Source of the DNA: Phaseolus vulgaris
Lineage: Eukaryota > Streptophyta > Magnoliopsida > Fabales > Fabaceae
Assembly: GCF_000499845.2 (NCBI RefSeq)
Contig: NC_023759.2
Span: forward strand, 38,855,172-38,919,171
Length of the DNA: 64,000 bases
Reading direction: 5' to 3'
Position numbers and translations under genes: made by a program. Below, one piece after another: positions 27,200 through 38,800 of the stretch (its first letter is position 1; the number at the start of each line of letters is the position of its first letter). The notes under the pieces were generated by a model. It did not search any database and was not told the origin of the DNA. It saw only the letters and a list, made by a program, of their open reading frames with translations.

Positions 27200-27540
27200 G
27201 AGATATTGTCGGTTTTGAAAGTTGATGTTTCATTACAGTTTTGTCTTTAAAAGACGTATTTGTGAGTTGGTGAGTTAGAGGAGAAAGAAGTATATAAATT
27301 ATTCTTGACCTCGACTATTGAGTGACGTGGAACTATATTAACAAATCCTCCAGTCAACGGGAGTGGATTCCCTAGCGAGGGGCTTAGGACACACTTTCAT
27401 TCTCACAGACAACATCACTGTTCCGACCTCAAATCCGAGAGATAACATCGTTAAATCAATCACTGCATTCGAGTTATTGTCTGCTTTGAAGGTTGTGTTT
27501 CATCATGATTTTGTTCTTAAAAGACATCTCGTATATTGAA
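27200..27540. repeat. Short element bounded by two similar 70-bp direct repeats
   Basis: The stretch at about 27200-27265 (GAGATATTGTCGGTTTTGAA, then TTTTGTCTTTAAAAGACG) recurs at 27470-27535 (GAGTTATTGTCTGCTTTGAA, then TTTTGTTCTTAAAAGACA). Between them lie GACCTCGACTATTGAGTGA and GGGAGTGGATTCCCTAGCG. The arrangement resembles a small non-coding element with terminal direct repeats. I cannot name the family. Confidence 0.5.
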
Positions 27541-28694
27541 ATTTATTTATCTTAACATTTAGTTTTATTTTTTTCCATCAGAATAAAAATACAAGTAATT
27601 ATTTCAATAATATTTGTATATGATAATAATAAATATTATTAAATATTTATCTTAGTTGATATTAAATAACTTATGTTAGTTTGGTATAGATCAATCTATA
27701 CCAGGTAAAGATGTTTGAAATTCTCTTTATAGTAGACCTAGATTAACATTTATCTTTATAACTAATCTTTCTATTATTCTGACATTCACTACAAATTTTC
27801 TGTAAATTTCATATTTAAGTGACATATTATTTGCCTGTGGCGAAACACTATTTTAAATAGTGTCACAAAGTATCTTTTGGTCTTTTATCTTTTCAAAAAA
27901 GTCTTATAAGATTTTTTACTGATATTTCATGTGTGACTAAACTTTATTTGAAAACTGAGACGTCTTTCTTGTAATTTTTTTCAAAATGCTTTTTTATCAT
28001 TATAAAAGTTCTGTATTGTGGAATTCAAGTTTGTTTATAAATAAATAAACTGATGCGAATCTTTTACGAATTTGGTGTGGTTTTTCGTAATAATGACCAT
28101 GATGTTAAAATTTATAAATTCACACATATTATTCGATAATATATCACTATACCAATCCTAACGAGTGTTGGTCCATTTATTTACCACTTCCAGTGGAATT
28201 ACTTTAGAATTGCATGATTTCCCTTCTGAGCAAGTTACTGTCATAGTTTTTATCTTGACATTCTTTAATATATAAAAAGAAATTATAATTTCTTTGATAA
28301 AAATTACTTTTTTCCTTAAATACATTATCATAGATGGTTAGCAATTTGTTTCTTTCAATTTATAATTTTGATTTTAAAACATTTATTTATTATTTTGTTT
28401 ATAAAACACTTAGCAATTAAATAAATATTTCAGAAATAGTACAGATTTATGAGTTTAAACAAGTATTTATGTATATTTGTATTTTTTTTAATATAAAAGA
28501 GAATTATAAAAGGCAATTATAAGTATAAAGAAAGAATATGAATAATAAAAAGAAATACAAGAAACTAAAGGATAAGAAAACTTTAAATAAAAATAAAAGA
28601 GATGAAATGTTGATAAAAAATTATTTAATTGTTTGAATAATCATTTGTTAAGAATTTTATATTATATTATAAAATTTATTCTTATATTATAATG

Positions 28695-28696
<2 letters not shown>

Positions 28697-28730
<34 letters not shown>

Positions 28731-28789
28731 CAATCTTTAATAACTATTCTATGGAATATTTTGGATTTTAATAAAATCATCAATTTTAG

Positions 28790-28824
<35 letters not shown>
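28697..28824. repeat. Two (AT)n microsatellites
   Basis: Two runs of about 30 bases of alternating A and T are separated by about 70 bases of AT-rich sequence. Confidence 0.85.
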
Positions 28825-28826
<2 letters not shown>

Positions 28827-29001
28827 CATTAAACGTGGGAAGTTCGATGTTGGAGCTTATGGTCAAATTTACTTAAATGATAGTTTTCTTGTTCAAGCGA
28901 TACTTTTGTGATAAAGATAACATACATACAAAGAATAAATGAGTAGTGATGTTTGAATATCCAACATTTAAAGAAATAATTGCATGAAAATTTTGTAAGA
29001 T

Positions 29002-29311
29002 TATTACAAAGTTGACTTTAAGCCTAACTCAATTTCATAAAACCGGCTCATGAGATTGAGGTTTGCACCCACTTATATACAATGAAAGACTCTAATCTCT
29101 AGTCAATGTGGGATCTCCAACACACCTCCCTCACGCCGAGACTACCAACTCGTGCGTGAGACTATATATTATAGGTGGTCCGATAGCGGCCCGATAGCGG
29201 GTGGAACGATAGGCCCAACACAAACACTCGCTAGGATAGGCTCAAAATGGCTCTGATACCATATTACGAAGTGGACTTTAAGCCTAACTCAACCCCATAA
29301 AACCGGCTCAG
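29002..29311 (-). mobile_element. TRIM-like short LTR element, truncated at its 5' LTR
   Basis: Read on the minus strand: a partial 5' LTR (29311 down to about 29262), a primer site TGGTATCAGAGC complementary to initiator tRNA-Met (29250..29261), a non-coding interior of about 120 bases, a purine tract GAGGGAGGTG (29123..29132), and a full 3' LTR of about 121 bp (29002..29122) starting TGTTGGAGATCCCAC with TATATAAG inside. The two LTR copies share a 48-base stretch with five differences (GACTTTAAGCCTAACTCAA is common to both). The interior has no coding capacity, as in TRIM elements. The 5' LTR stops abruptly where Copia integrase sequence begins, marking a deletion or recombination junction. 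Confidence 0.7.
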
Positions 29312-29429
29312 TTGGAACAATAATTTCAGCAGTAGTATTGGGGTTATCAGACAAAAAATCATAGCTGAAATTATAAGACTGAGGAATTGGCAAAGATAAA
29401 TTGTTGGGACTCTTTGTATTATCATCTTT

Positions 29430-30680
29430 CTATTTATATGGAAAATGATTTTCATACAAAATTGTGTGTCTTGGGATCTTAATTTTATGATTTTGAAGAT
29501 TAAGAAAAAGATATCCTTTAGTATGAGGTTGAAAACCTAGAAAGATTCCAGAAACAGACCTATCACCAAGCTTCTTCCTGTGCGAAGTAATGGTGCTAGA
29601 ATAGCAAAGACAACCAAAAACACGCAAATATGAAATATCATATAAAGAACCATGCAATTTTTCATAAGGAGTCATATTGTGTAATAAGGGAGTGGGAATA
29701 TAATTAATCAGGAGAACAGCGTGTAAAACAGCAAAGTGCCAAAAGATAGGAGGTAAATGAGCTTGAAAAAGAAGAGCACGTGTTACATTAAGAATATGTT
29801 GATGCTTGCGTTCTACAATATCGTTTTGTTCAGGTGTTTCTATGCAAGTTTTTTTATGGATAATACCTTTTGAAGAGAAAAAAGTTGTCATGGCAAATTC
29901 AGCCCCATTGTTAGAACGTATAATTTTAACAGTGGTTTGAAAATGATTTTCAACATAGGATAAGAAGGTAGCTATATGAGTTCTAACTTCAGATTTTGTA
30001 CACATAGGAATGGTCCAAGTATAACGAGAAAAATCATCCACAATAGTTAAAAAATACCGAAAACCATGCATAGATACAATAGAACAAGGACCCCAAATAT
30101 CAATATGCAAAATCTCAAAAATTTTAGAAGTATTAGAATTACTCAAAACAAAAGGGAGTTTTCTTTGCTTTGCTCTATGGCAAGTATCACACAGATATGG
30201 TTTTTTAGCATAAACAAAAGAGTATCGAGATCTCAATACATCCAATCTTTTATTAGAAAGATGTCCCAGTCTATTATGCCATACATTGATATCTTTCAAA
30301 ACACAATGAAAAGAAGGATCAAATCTTTCTCTGATGGGTCTTTGAAAAATAGAAGCATGAAAAACATACAGGCCATTTTTGGCCTCAACTGTACCAATCT
30401 TCTCTTTCGTTAGATTGTCCTGTATCACACAATTCTTAGATGAGAAAATCAAATGGCAGTTCAAATTTGAGGCAAGTTTAGAAGCAGAAATCAGATTGAA
30501 GGTGAATTCAGGTACATATAAGACATTTGTTAAGTAAAATCTATTACTGAAGGCAACAGTTCCAGAATAACTAGTATAAAAGCTATGCCCATTTGGTAAA
30601 CTGATGAGAACAGGTTTGATACTTTTATATGAGGTAAAATCAGATAAACAGGTGCAAACATGATCAGTTGCTCTAAGATC
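29430..30680 (-). pseudogene. Copia pol relic: protease remnant, GAG-pre-integrase and integrase
   Basis: The open frame 29430..30464 gives a GAG-pre-integrase zinc region (WHNRLGHLSNKRL, CDTCHRAKQRKLPF) and an integrase core (LHIDIWGPC, then FLTIVDDFSRYTW, then NGAEF, then VERKHQHILN), followed by the C-terminal GKL-type region (HRKKLGDRSVSGIFLGFQPH). The second catalytic Asp of the integrase triad reads Asn (IRSNNGAEF). Upstream, the protease region is recognisable across a frame change, with ATDHVCT followed by VLYVPEF. However, the active-site Asp-Ser-Gly is missing at about 30670-30676 and the frame breaks there. The copy is therefore dead. Confidence 0.85.
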
Positions 30681-30689
30681 CAGGAGCCT

Positions 30690-31752
30690 TTAATGGTAGT
30701 ATAAAAATTTAAAACAGTAGCGTTACCGTTTGGAGAATCCTTATGATTGTCATCAACAATGAAAGAACCCACTTGATTAACTTGCACCGAGGGTTGATTT
30801 GCAACATTATTTACTACGTTCTGCTTGATAAGAGTAGATAGAACTTGGCATTGTTGTGCTGTGAAGACAGAACGCATGTCTCCATTTCCCTGTTCTTGCA
30901 CAAAATTCTCAGAGGAAACATCATCAGCTAAAACAACATTAAGTAAAGGGGCAGTCCTACTATTGGGAAAATTATGGCCGGGGGGAAACCCATGCTTCCT
31001 GTAACATGTATCAATTGTATGACCATTCTTACCACAGTGGGTGCAAGCTTTTCTATTACCATTAAACCTAAAAATCTTATGTTCTTGATTCGGAAAACCC
31101 ACTTTCCTAAAACAAATGTTTTCAGTATGACCCAATTTTCCACAGAAAGAACATGTGACAGCAAAATTACGATTTGTACCAGCATGGTTAATGTTCGTAA
31201 CCAAGAAATTACTTGCCAATTGACGTTCTTGTTGAGCCACAAGAGAGAAGATTTTCGAAATAGGTGGTACCGGTTCCATGAGGAGCACATGAGGCCGAAT
31301 GTTGTTGTATTGATCGTTGAGTGTCTAAGAAACTGCATGGCCTGATCCTCACATTTCCTTTTTCTAATAACAAAAGCCACAAAACATGAGCACTTGTGCT
31401 GACAAACACAGATAGGATTAGGTCGAAAATTGTCTAGCTCGTCCCAAATTATTCTTAGTTTCATAAAATAGTCAGTTACGAACAGATCATTCTGACATAA
31501 AGAGGATGCTTCTAATTGCAAATCGGAAACCCTAGAAAGATCACCTTGGGAATATCTAGTTTTTAAATCGGTCCAAATATCAACTGCTATATCCATCCAG
31601 ATCACGCTTTGTCTAATAGAAAGAGAGACTAACCATGGCACGACCATGTTGTTGCACCTGACCCATGCCGAATGGGTAGGATCACTCGTCGGTGGACACG
31701 GATGGGTGCCCAAGACAAATTCTACTTTATTCTTCGCACTCAGCGTTGTCAT
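30690..31752 (-). pseudogene. Copia gag relic with two CCHC zinc knuckles
   Basis: The N-terminal part (31752 down to about 31330) matches Copia gag of the UBN2/retrotran_gag type: WVRCNNMVVPWL, AVDIWTDLKTRYSQGD and VTDYFMKLRIIWDEL. After a frameshift near 31325-31340 the second frame continues with VLLMEPVPPISKIFSLVAQQERQL. Two zinc knuckles follow, CSFCGKLGHTENIC and CTHCGKNGHTIDTC, each CX2CX4HX4C. Start at 31752 is the first ATG of the first frame. Confidence 0.8.
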
Positions 31753-32009
31753 GACGGACCTACTCCAAGAATGGTAGTTCGTCGAATCGAGTACTGTGAG
31801 ACGAAAGATGTCGCGGGGTTCTCACCAGGGTGAAGATAGAGATAGATGTTTGAGGAAGGTTCCAACACAACCGAACTTGTTGTTCGTTCATCCGCCATCT
31901 TGCTGAAAGAAAGAACCAAGAATCAGAAAGTAAGAACTGATGAAAACATAAAGATGAAGATAGAAAGAAAAAGAGGACAGAGCACGCAGCAGAGCTCTTC
32001 AAAGGAAGA

Positions 32010-32021
32010 GCTCTGATACCA
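32010..32021 (-). other. Copia primer-binding site
   Basis: The minus strand reads TGGTATCAGAGC, complementary to the 3' end of initiator tRNA-Met, the usual primer of plant Copia elements. It lies between LTR-like DNA and the gag leader. Confidence 0.8.
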
Positions 32022-32340
32022 TAACAAAGTAGATGCAAGCTCTTGATGTTGAATTACTGATTCTGTGGAAGCAAGGAGAAAACCTTGTGATGCAAAAGAA
32101 AAAAACAAGAAAGCAGAGGAACCCAACACAGTGAAGAGAGAAAGGGGATAAAGTGAAAGAGGAATAGTGAAAAGAGAAAAAGGATATTGAAGTATTATTA
32201 TATCAGATTGTGTAATTACAAAGAGTATCTACGGTATATAAAAACAGTAAAGGGTCAAGCGGTGCGGTGCTATCTAGAAGAAGGGAAGCGGCCCAGTCGG
32301 CCCAATACAAGCCCAAAGGTACAGAAGAATGACAGAATAA
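32022..32340 (-). repeat. 5' LTR of the Copia element
   Basis: The sequence upstream of the primer site on the minus strand contains a TATA-like TTTTTATATACCGT, pyrimidine-rich leader sequence and the run ending GCATCTACTTTGTTA just before the primer site. Boundaries are approximate, and the 3' partner LTR is missing from the window. Confidence 0.6.
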
Positions 32341-33089
32341 AATACAAAGCATAATTAAAATATTATAAGTTTATCAAAGATTGGTACTCAGGTTCAAAAA
32401 GACCAACTTGAAGTGTTGGGTAAACCGTATTATTTGGGATAATGACATGAATTCGAAATTGGTGTGAAGTTTAGCTCAATTAAAACATGTTTGGCTTAGC
32501 TAAGAGTATAATGTTTTGGTGTAAGACTGTGTCATGGTAAAATTTGGTTAAGCAATGCTTTTCTCGTTTTACACAACACAGTTCTGTGAGTTTTGTGATA
32601 AAGACAATATAAATAAAGAATAAAATTCATCTTTTGGTCAACATGATTATACTGAGTACAAAAGGTTGAATACATAAATTTTAAACTATTCACCGTATTG
32701 TTCAACACATAGTTAAACTAGTAATATAGTTTGAAAATTTAAAACGAAAATGATGACATTACACATTTTTAAGGTAGAATTTTATCATTTTCCTCTCATA
32801 TACATTATTATTGTCATGAGTTGATCTAATCCCAACTTTAGTGAATCAAACCTTATGAAAATGATCAACACGATTTGATCCTTGGAAGGTGTATGAGTTC
32901 CACCTCCAATAAACTTTATATTTGTCTCTATGCATGCAAAGATTAGCTTACACAAATGTAGGCAAATAATTTACTTTAATTTTCTTCAAAAATATTTGAA
33001 TTGAACTAAGTCAATACTTTCAGTTAATTGAACTATATAAAAAGTTAAATTGAATTGCTATATTAATTTAATTTTAAAAAATTAAATTG

Positions 33090-33135
<46 letters not shown>

Positions 33136-35886
33136 GCACACAAACACACGAATCTCTAAACTAAACTAAAACTTATGACATTAAAAAATATACTTTAAAT
33201 AAAATAAGATGTTTATAGGTAATAGTTCAAACAACTTAAAAAAAATTAGTTTAGCAGATTAAATTTATAATATAGTTTAGTTCAAAATTTATTTAAAATC
33301 ATTTCGTAATATAATTAAGTTCCTTCAAACTATTTTCTAAATTTAGTTTAATTTTACAATAGTTTAATCTTAAAATAAATTTGATTTATTCATTTTATCC
33401 CATTCTAATTAGCTTGGATGGTATTTTTTAAAAGGACATGAATGGTGGACATAAAACTAAACTAGAAAAGAAAAATGCTTCGCAGTTGTTGAAAGGGAAA
33501 AGCCATTGATGAAATTGGTTTTTGGAGCTTATGAGGAACGAAATTGGTTGCACAAGAATCTTGACAAAAGCTCACTATAATCACTTTCTATATTATCGTT
33601 TATCATTTATTTATTTACTCAAATATCTATTATAAGTTCACTCCTAAAATAAAAACACATAAAAAATGTAGATTAATTATTTTTAATACCATTTTATATA
33701 ATTTCTATAAGAAAATTGTATGTAAAATATGGAAAGAAAAAAAAAATGTATCATGTATATAGGAAATATATATTAGTGTAGGGAGTTTTTCCGTTCAAAT
33801 TATAATCTAATTAGGTAGAGATCATATCATTATTATTAAATTAATTGCATATAATTAGATACAATATCGTATATACAATAATTACGTATAATTTAATAAT
33901 TATTATTTTTTTAATAATTTTTTAATTTTTTATTTATTTCTGTAAATTTCATTTTTTTTTCTATTTACGCACTAGTTGGTCGTTTCTGTTTAGATTCATA
34001 TAATGTCTCCTTTATTTAGAAAAAAAAAAGTAAAATAAGATTTATAGAAAACAAGACACAAATATGAATCTCAGCAGTTTTAAAACTAGTATTAATATGG
34101 TATTGGATTACAGAAAAAGGAAAAGCCAGAATTAATTTGGTTTAATCCTGTGGAGTAGTTCAGTTATAGCTCATTCTTCTTTCTAATGCAACAAAGTGAT
34201 GTCTGGTGCGTCAGGTATAATTTATAACATGATTAGTTTTTCTTTCTTTCACAGTTGTAGCAAGTTACAGCCACTACAACAGAAAGAAAATATTATAAAA
34301 TTTCAACTTCTTTCCAACTAACCACTACTCATTGCAACTGCTTTCGTATGAGGCAATTTTTTATTCATGCAACGCAAGCTTATATAATTTTTTTGTTTCC
34401 GCCTGAGATATTTTTCTAGCTTTTTTAATGCATATATAAAGGGATAGAATATATGGTTAATTAATTACTCAATCTTGAGATCCCACAAGTGAATATTAAT
34501 GTTATGTTAACAATTCAAGATCAGTTTATCCAACATTATTAAATTATTGTGTTCAATTATTTAGTTAAAGACTCCCTTCTAAAAACATTATCAACGGTAG
34601 CTGGAAATTAGTACTAGAAACCTAAATCTGAAATAAAAAAATTGTTGAAACAAAAAAGCAATCATAACACCATTGTTTAACACTGTTGTAATATATGTTT
34701 TGAAAGTGTGTTATAAAGTTAATTTTTTTGTTATTATTTTTTAAATACATGTTTATAAATTTGTATGTTTTATCAAATAATAAGATTATTTTAATTTAAT
34801 AAGGAGTAAAATTGTCGACTAAAAAATGAAACAAGATAATTATAAAAAAAATGTCCTTTATAGAAGGATTAAATATACTAATACTACTTAAGTAAAGAAG
34901 GAATTATGAGTTGTATTTTTTACATTGGAGTTAGAAAACATCCTTCTTTCTCTTCCACCATGTGTATATAGGAAAATGATACTTTCAGGACTCTTGTTTT
35001 TTTGATATCATAGATTTAGAAATAAATATATATAATAAAAAGTAAATTTATAATTAAATGATATAAAAAATATTAAAATAACAGTATTGAGAGTTATAAT
35101 ACAATTGTATAAAAAGTTGTATAAAAAATTATAGTTGACAATATATCATTACTCATGTATATAAATATTTTATGATTTGACAAATTATATATTTTTAAGA
35201 TCCGTGGAAATGAACTTGTATAATTTTAATAATAAAATTTTAAACTAAATCAAACTGCATTATAAATTGTGATTTTTTTGTTTGTTTTAATTATTGGTTG
35301 TTTGCTTTTATATTCTTTTCCAGTTTTTGTTATGATATATTGTTACATAATATTTATAATGTTTAGTAATGACTACTTTTTATTGGAAAACTCAATTAAG
35401 TCGCCTTTGTTACACCCGTGAATCTTTGGCAAGTAGAGAAAATAATAGTTTGTGTTATCAATGAAATTAAACTAACAGAATATACCAACTGTTAGATATT
35501 AAAAAGTTTAGAGAACTAGAATAATACAAACAAGTTGGAGAGCAAAATAAAAAAAAACAAGTTAGCATGCGAAAATATTAAGTTTGCTTATTAGGCATAT
35601 TTATATAACTTAAAAATATGGAATTAATTACATAACAATGATGATATTCATATCCATTTGGAAATTTTAGCATCTTTATGAGAACAAAAATTCATTTTAC
35701 TGTCATTTCCCTCCCAAAATGTGTGTATTAAACAGCCGCAAAACTCAACCAAAGTATCTACTACAGCTAGTCTAACTAGGGAGACATTTATTTAACATAC
35801 AACATGAAACCATTGCCAAATATATTCGTACGGTTGAACATGGATACTCAATGATAATGACTCACTTTCAAGTACTCTTTTACTTC
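32341..35886. other. AT-rich intergenic region
   Basis: It includes a 42-base (TA)n microsatellite at 33091..33132 followed by (CA)n-like sequence, and many homopolymer A/T runs. No coding sequence or RNA gene was recognised. About 35700-35886 probably includes the RMC1 3' untranslated region. Confidence 0.55.
33091..33132. repeat. (TA)n microsatellite
   Basis: About 42 bases of uninterrupted TA dinucleotides are followed by ACACGCACACAAACACACG. Confidence 0.9.
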
Positions 35887-38800
35887 TCAAACAGCCATGG
35901 ATGAGTTCATTTCATTGAGTATGCGGCAATATCTATTATGGTCTGAGGTGTTTTTGAAGCCAGGAAGGAAATCTGTAAAGAATCTTAGAACCGCAGAAAG
36001 ATGTTGAGAGTCATTCGAAACAAATGCTGCTTCTAAGAACAATGATGGCCGGATGGTATCCACCTGAAAATTCAACAAAATCATAAACACAAGCATTTCC
36101 ATACTTGTTTTCCGATTATACTCAATCTCAATATTACAGTACTAAAAGTAGTTAGATACTAGATTTTGTATATCAGCTGGAACCCGAAACTAACCATTAA
36201 ATAAGCATAATAATTGCAAGAGATCATTTTGACCCATAAAAATAAAATTTAAAAACAAAATAAAAATGTATTTTTAAAATTTTAGTCATTGAATTAAACT
36301 GATTTTAATTTTTAGATTAGATCATTTGATATATAAATTATAACATGTATTTACGTCCTAGTAAAATAATGTTACTTTTAATTTTTTAAATATAATTACT
36401 TTTCTAAAAAATGAGCTGACACGTGTTGACTATGTCTAAAGCCCATATGGGCTGTGGGCTAAATAGTCTGGGGGAAAATAGCTTAGTTCAATTTAAGTCA
36501 CGTTTTGTTTACCTAATCCACTCTGTTTTGCGGATGCATATTTGAATACATCTATTTTGACACCTAACATCTACTTTACTGATTTCCAAAGTATCTATCA
36601 GCACCTCAATCTCCCCAAGCATTCCAACAACTTCAAACCCTTTGTGATCATAAAAAGCTGGTCGGCGAGGTTTCAATGAAATGAATAACAATATCTGTAC
36701 GCGATACCATCTTATAGAAGTATAATCCATCGCAGAGATATTGACGTGGTTCAATCACTTCAACTACATAAATGAATTTTCATAGAAACATGTAGCCAGA
36801 CAGTCATTTTGCTAGGCTATCTCCTATATTTGGTTGAGAGGAAAGAAAGTGAAGGAGAAAAGCTAGAAATTTAAATTGATGGGAAACTAGATGAAAAAAA
36901 CGAAATATTTTTAAGAAGTCAAATTTCTCATCGTTTTGCTTTCACTTTTCTCACTAACAAACAAATCAAAAGGCATTTCTTTCCGTATTTTCTTTCTTCT
37001 CTACTTTTCTTCCTCCAACTGTAATCCCTTCCAAACGTAGCATTAACTGGAGACATGCCCATGAGAGCAAATGCAGAACTAGGAATTTCAGGAAATATGA
37101 AGCCTTTAGAGGAACATTCTATCACGAGTACGTGGGGGCTTTAAGCTAGGTGGTCTGGAGGTGATGTTTTCTTCAAAGCCCAGGATGAGGTTCATATACA
37201 AGATCTGGCAGGGATTTCTGGGACCCTTGCTCTCTGATTAAGAGTACCCTAATGCAATTTATACATGGGCGCCTTTGGATTAGCAATACAAGCTTCCCGA
37301 TTACCAGGTTAAGGGCTACAGGGAGGCAGCTACTGCAGGTTGACAGGTCAAGTGTGGGAGTCCAATTTCCGAGATTGTTTAGAATGTCCACTGATGGGTA
37401 TTTAATAGGAAACAGAATCAGGTCAATAGAGGAGATGTGACCTTGTCGGTTATTTATATTGAGAGGCTTAGACTTCCTTGACCCACTTCTCACAAAGGAA
37501 CCCTTCTATCAAGGTGATGGATGAAGCCTGATCAACTGGTGGGGTTTCCTTTCCATAAAAACCTACCAATATAGTGAGTGTATGTCTATTGGAGGCACCT
37601 AAACCCTACCTCTATTGGATTTCGAAAACAATATAACACCTACACTTTATTTTCAGCAAAGGACTATCTATCTCCAGATGTTGGGAAATTATAACCTATA
37701 ATATAGGGATAGCTGTTTTGTACAGAAACAATGAATGCAAGTATCAAAAGTGCAACACAAGAGTCCTCAGTTTTCCATTATCTCCGGGCTCTCTTCATTA
37801 TTTAAAATATTATATAATGATTACTTCCTATACCAGGAGTCAGCACAGTAAGAAGTTACCCTATATTTCCGTGCATATCTTAAGGCTTCAAGGTAGTATC
37901 CATCCTGCACAAGCAACAAAACATAATCATGATGTAAACCCAATTGTCTCAGCATATCCAGACCAAGCTTCCTAGTTTGGGCATTCTGGCGACCAGACTC
38001 TAGGAGTTGCAGTGCAACTTCCTTAGAGGGCTCCAGAATCTGCAACGAAAAGAGACAGGTCTTAGAATCAAACAAATCATAATTAACATAAAAAGGCTTC
38101 CAAACTTTACACTTATACACAGAATTTTCTAACCTTGTTTAGGACAAACAACCCGAGCTCTGCATAACGTTCATTGCGAGCCAGAAGTTGAATAATTAAT
38201 ACATAAGCATTTGGGAGTACACGTATCTTGTCTGAATTTGCACTGTAATAAAAATAAAGAGTGAAGATTCAAAATATTGGAGGCAAAATTTTACTAAATC
38301 AAGAAAAATATACCATAAAAGCACACGAATGTACATCATTTAAAATGGACACATGGTACAATACAACTGACCTAATATATGTTTAAATAACATCCTAAAT
38401 AAAGTCCATGGCTGGCTTATGGTAATTGTTAGTTTTTGGAGTTTTCCAGACTTGCCTTGTTTACTTACAAATTATGATATTATGGCAGTGGACCAAACAA
38501 AAATCCATTAGAATCTAGAGCAAGTATATCAAATGCCTTCACAGTTATTAAAACAACTTCTCAATTCTTGTAAATAGGAGCATTTAGTGTTTAGTATCTT
38601 TCTAAGTAGTTCAGTAAGTGTTTAGCATATTCAATATTCCTTAGGAAGTTGTGATGTAAGAATTGTTCTCTTGAAAACAGTAGTTGTTATTAATTATCTT
38701 TGTAATCATTCTTGTTATAAATAAATCAATCTGCTGAGTAGAAAAGATACTTCAACACATTCAGAAAATTTCCTTTCTCATTTTTCTCACACTAACTCAA

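Larger units (their letters stand above)
26761..28995. other. Intergenic spacer, AT-rich
   Basis: A short GC-rich patch (GCGCGCGCAG near 26790) is followed by increasingly AT-rich DNA. It contains the repeat pair described at 27200..27540 and two (AT)n microsatellites at about 28697-28726 and 28795-28824. No gene was recognised. Confidence 0.5.
29312..32340 (-). mobile_element. Truncated Ty1/Copia retrotransposon
   Basis: On the minus strand the order is LTR-like DNA (about 32023-32340), primer site (32010..32021), gag, protease remnant and integrase; sequence then stops at the short LTR element. Reverse transcriptase and RNase H, which should follow integrase, are absent. No 3' LTR was found. 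The outer LTR edge near 32340 is approximate because no target-site duplication could be identified. Confidence 0.85.

Noticed and set aside
30066..31345. Plus-strand open stretches across the Copia element
   Set aside because: Antisense shadows of the gag and integrase frames.
38540..38775. LTR-like stretch in RMC1 intron 8 with TTATAAATAAATCAATC
   Set aside because: Composition and a TATA-like word are suggestive, but no LTR ends, primer site or coding relic were found.
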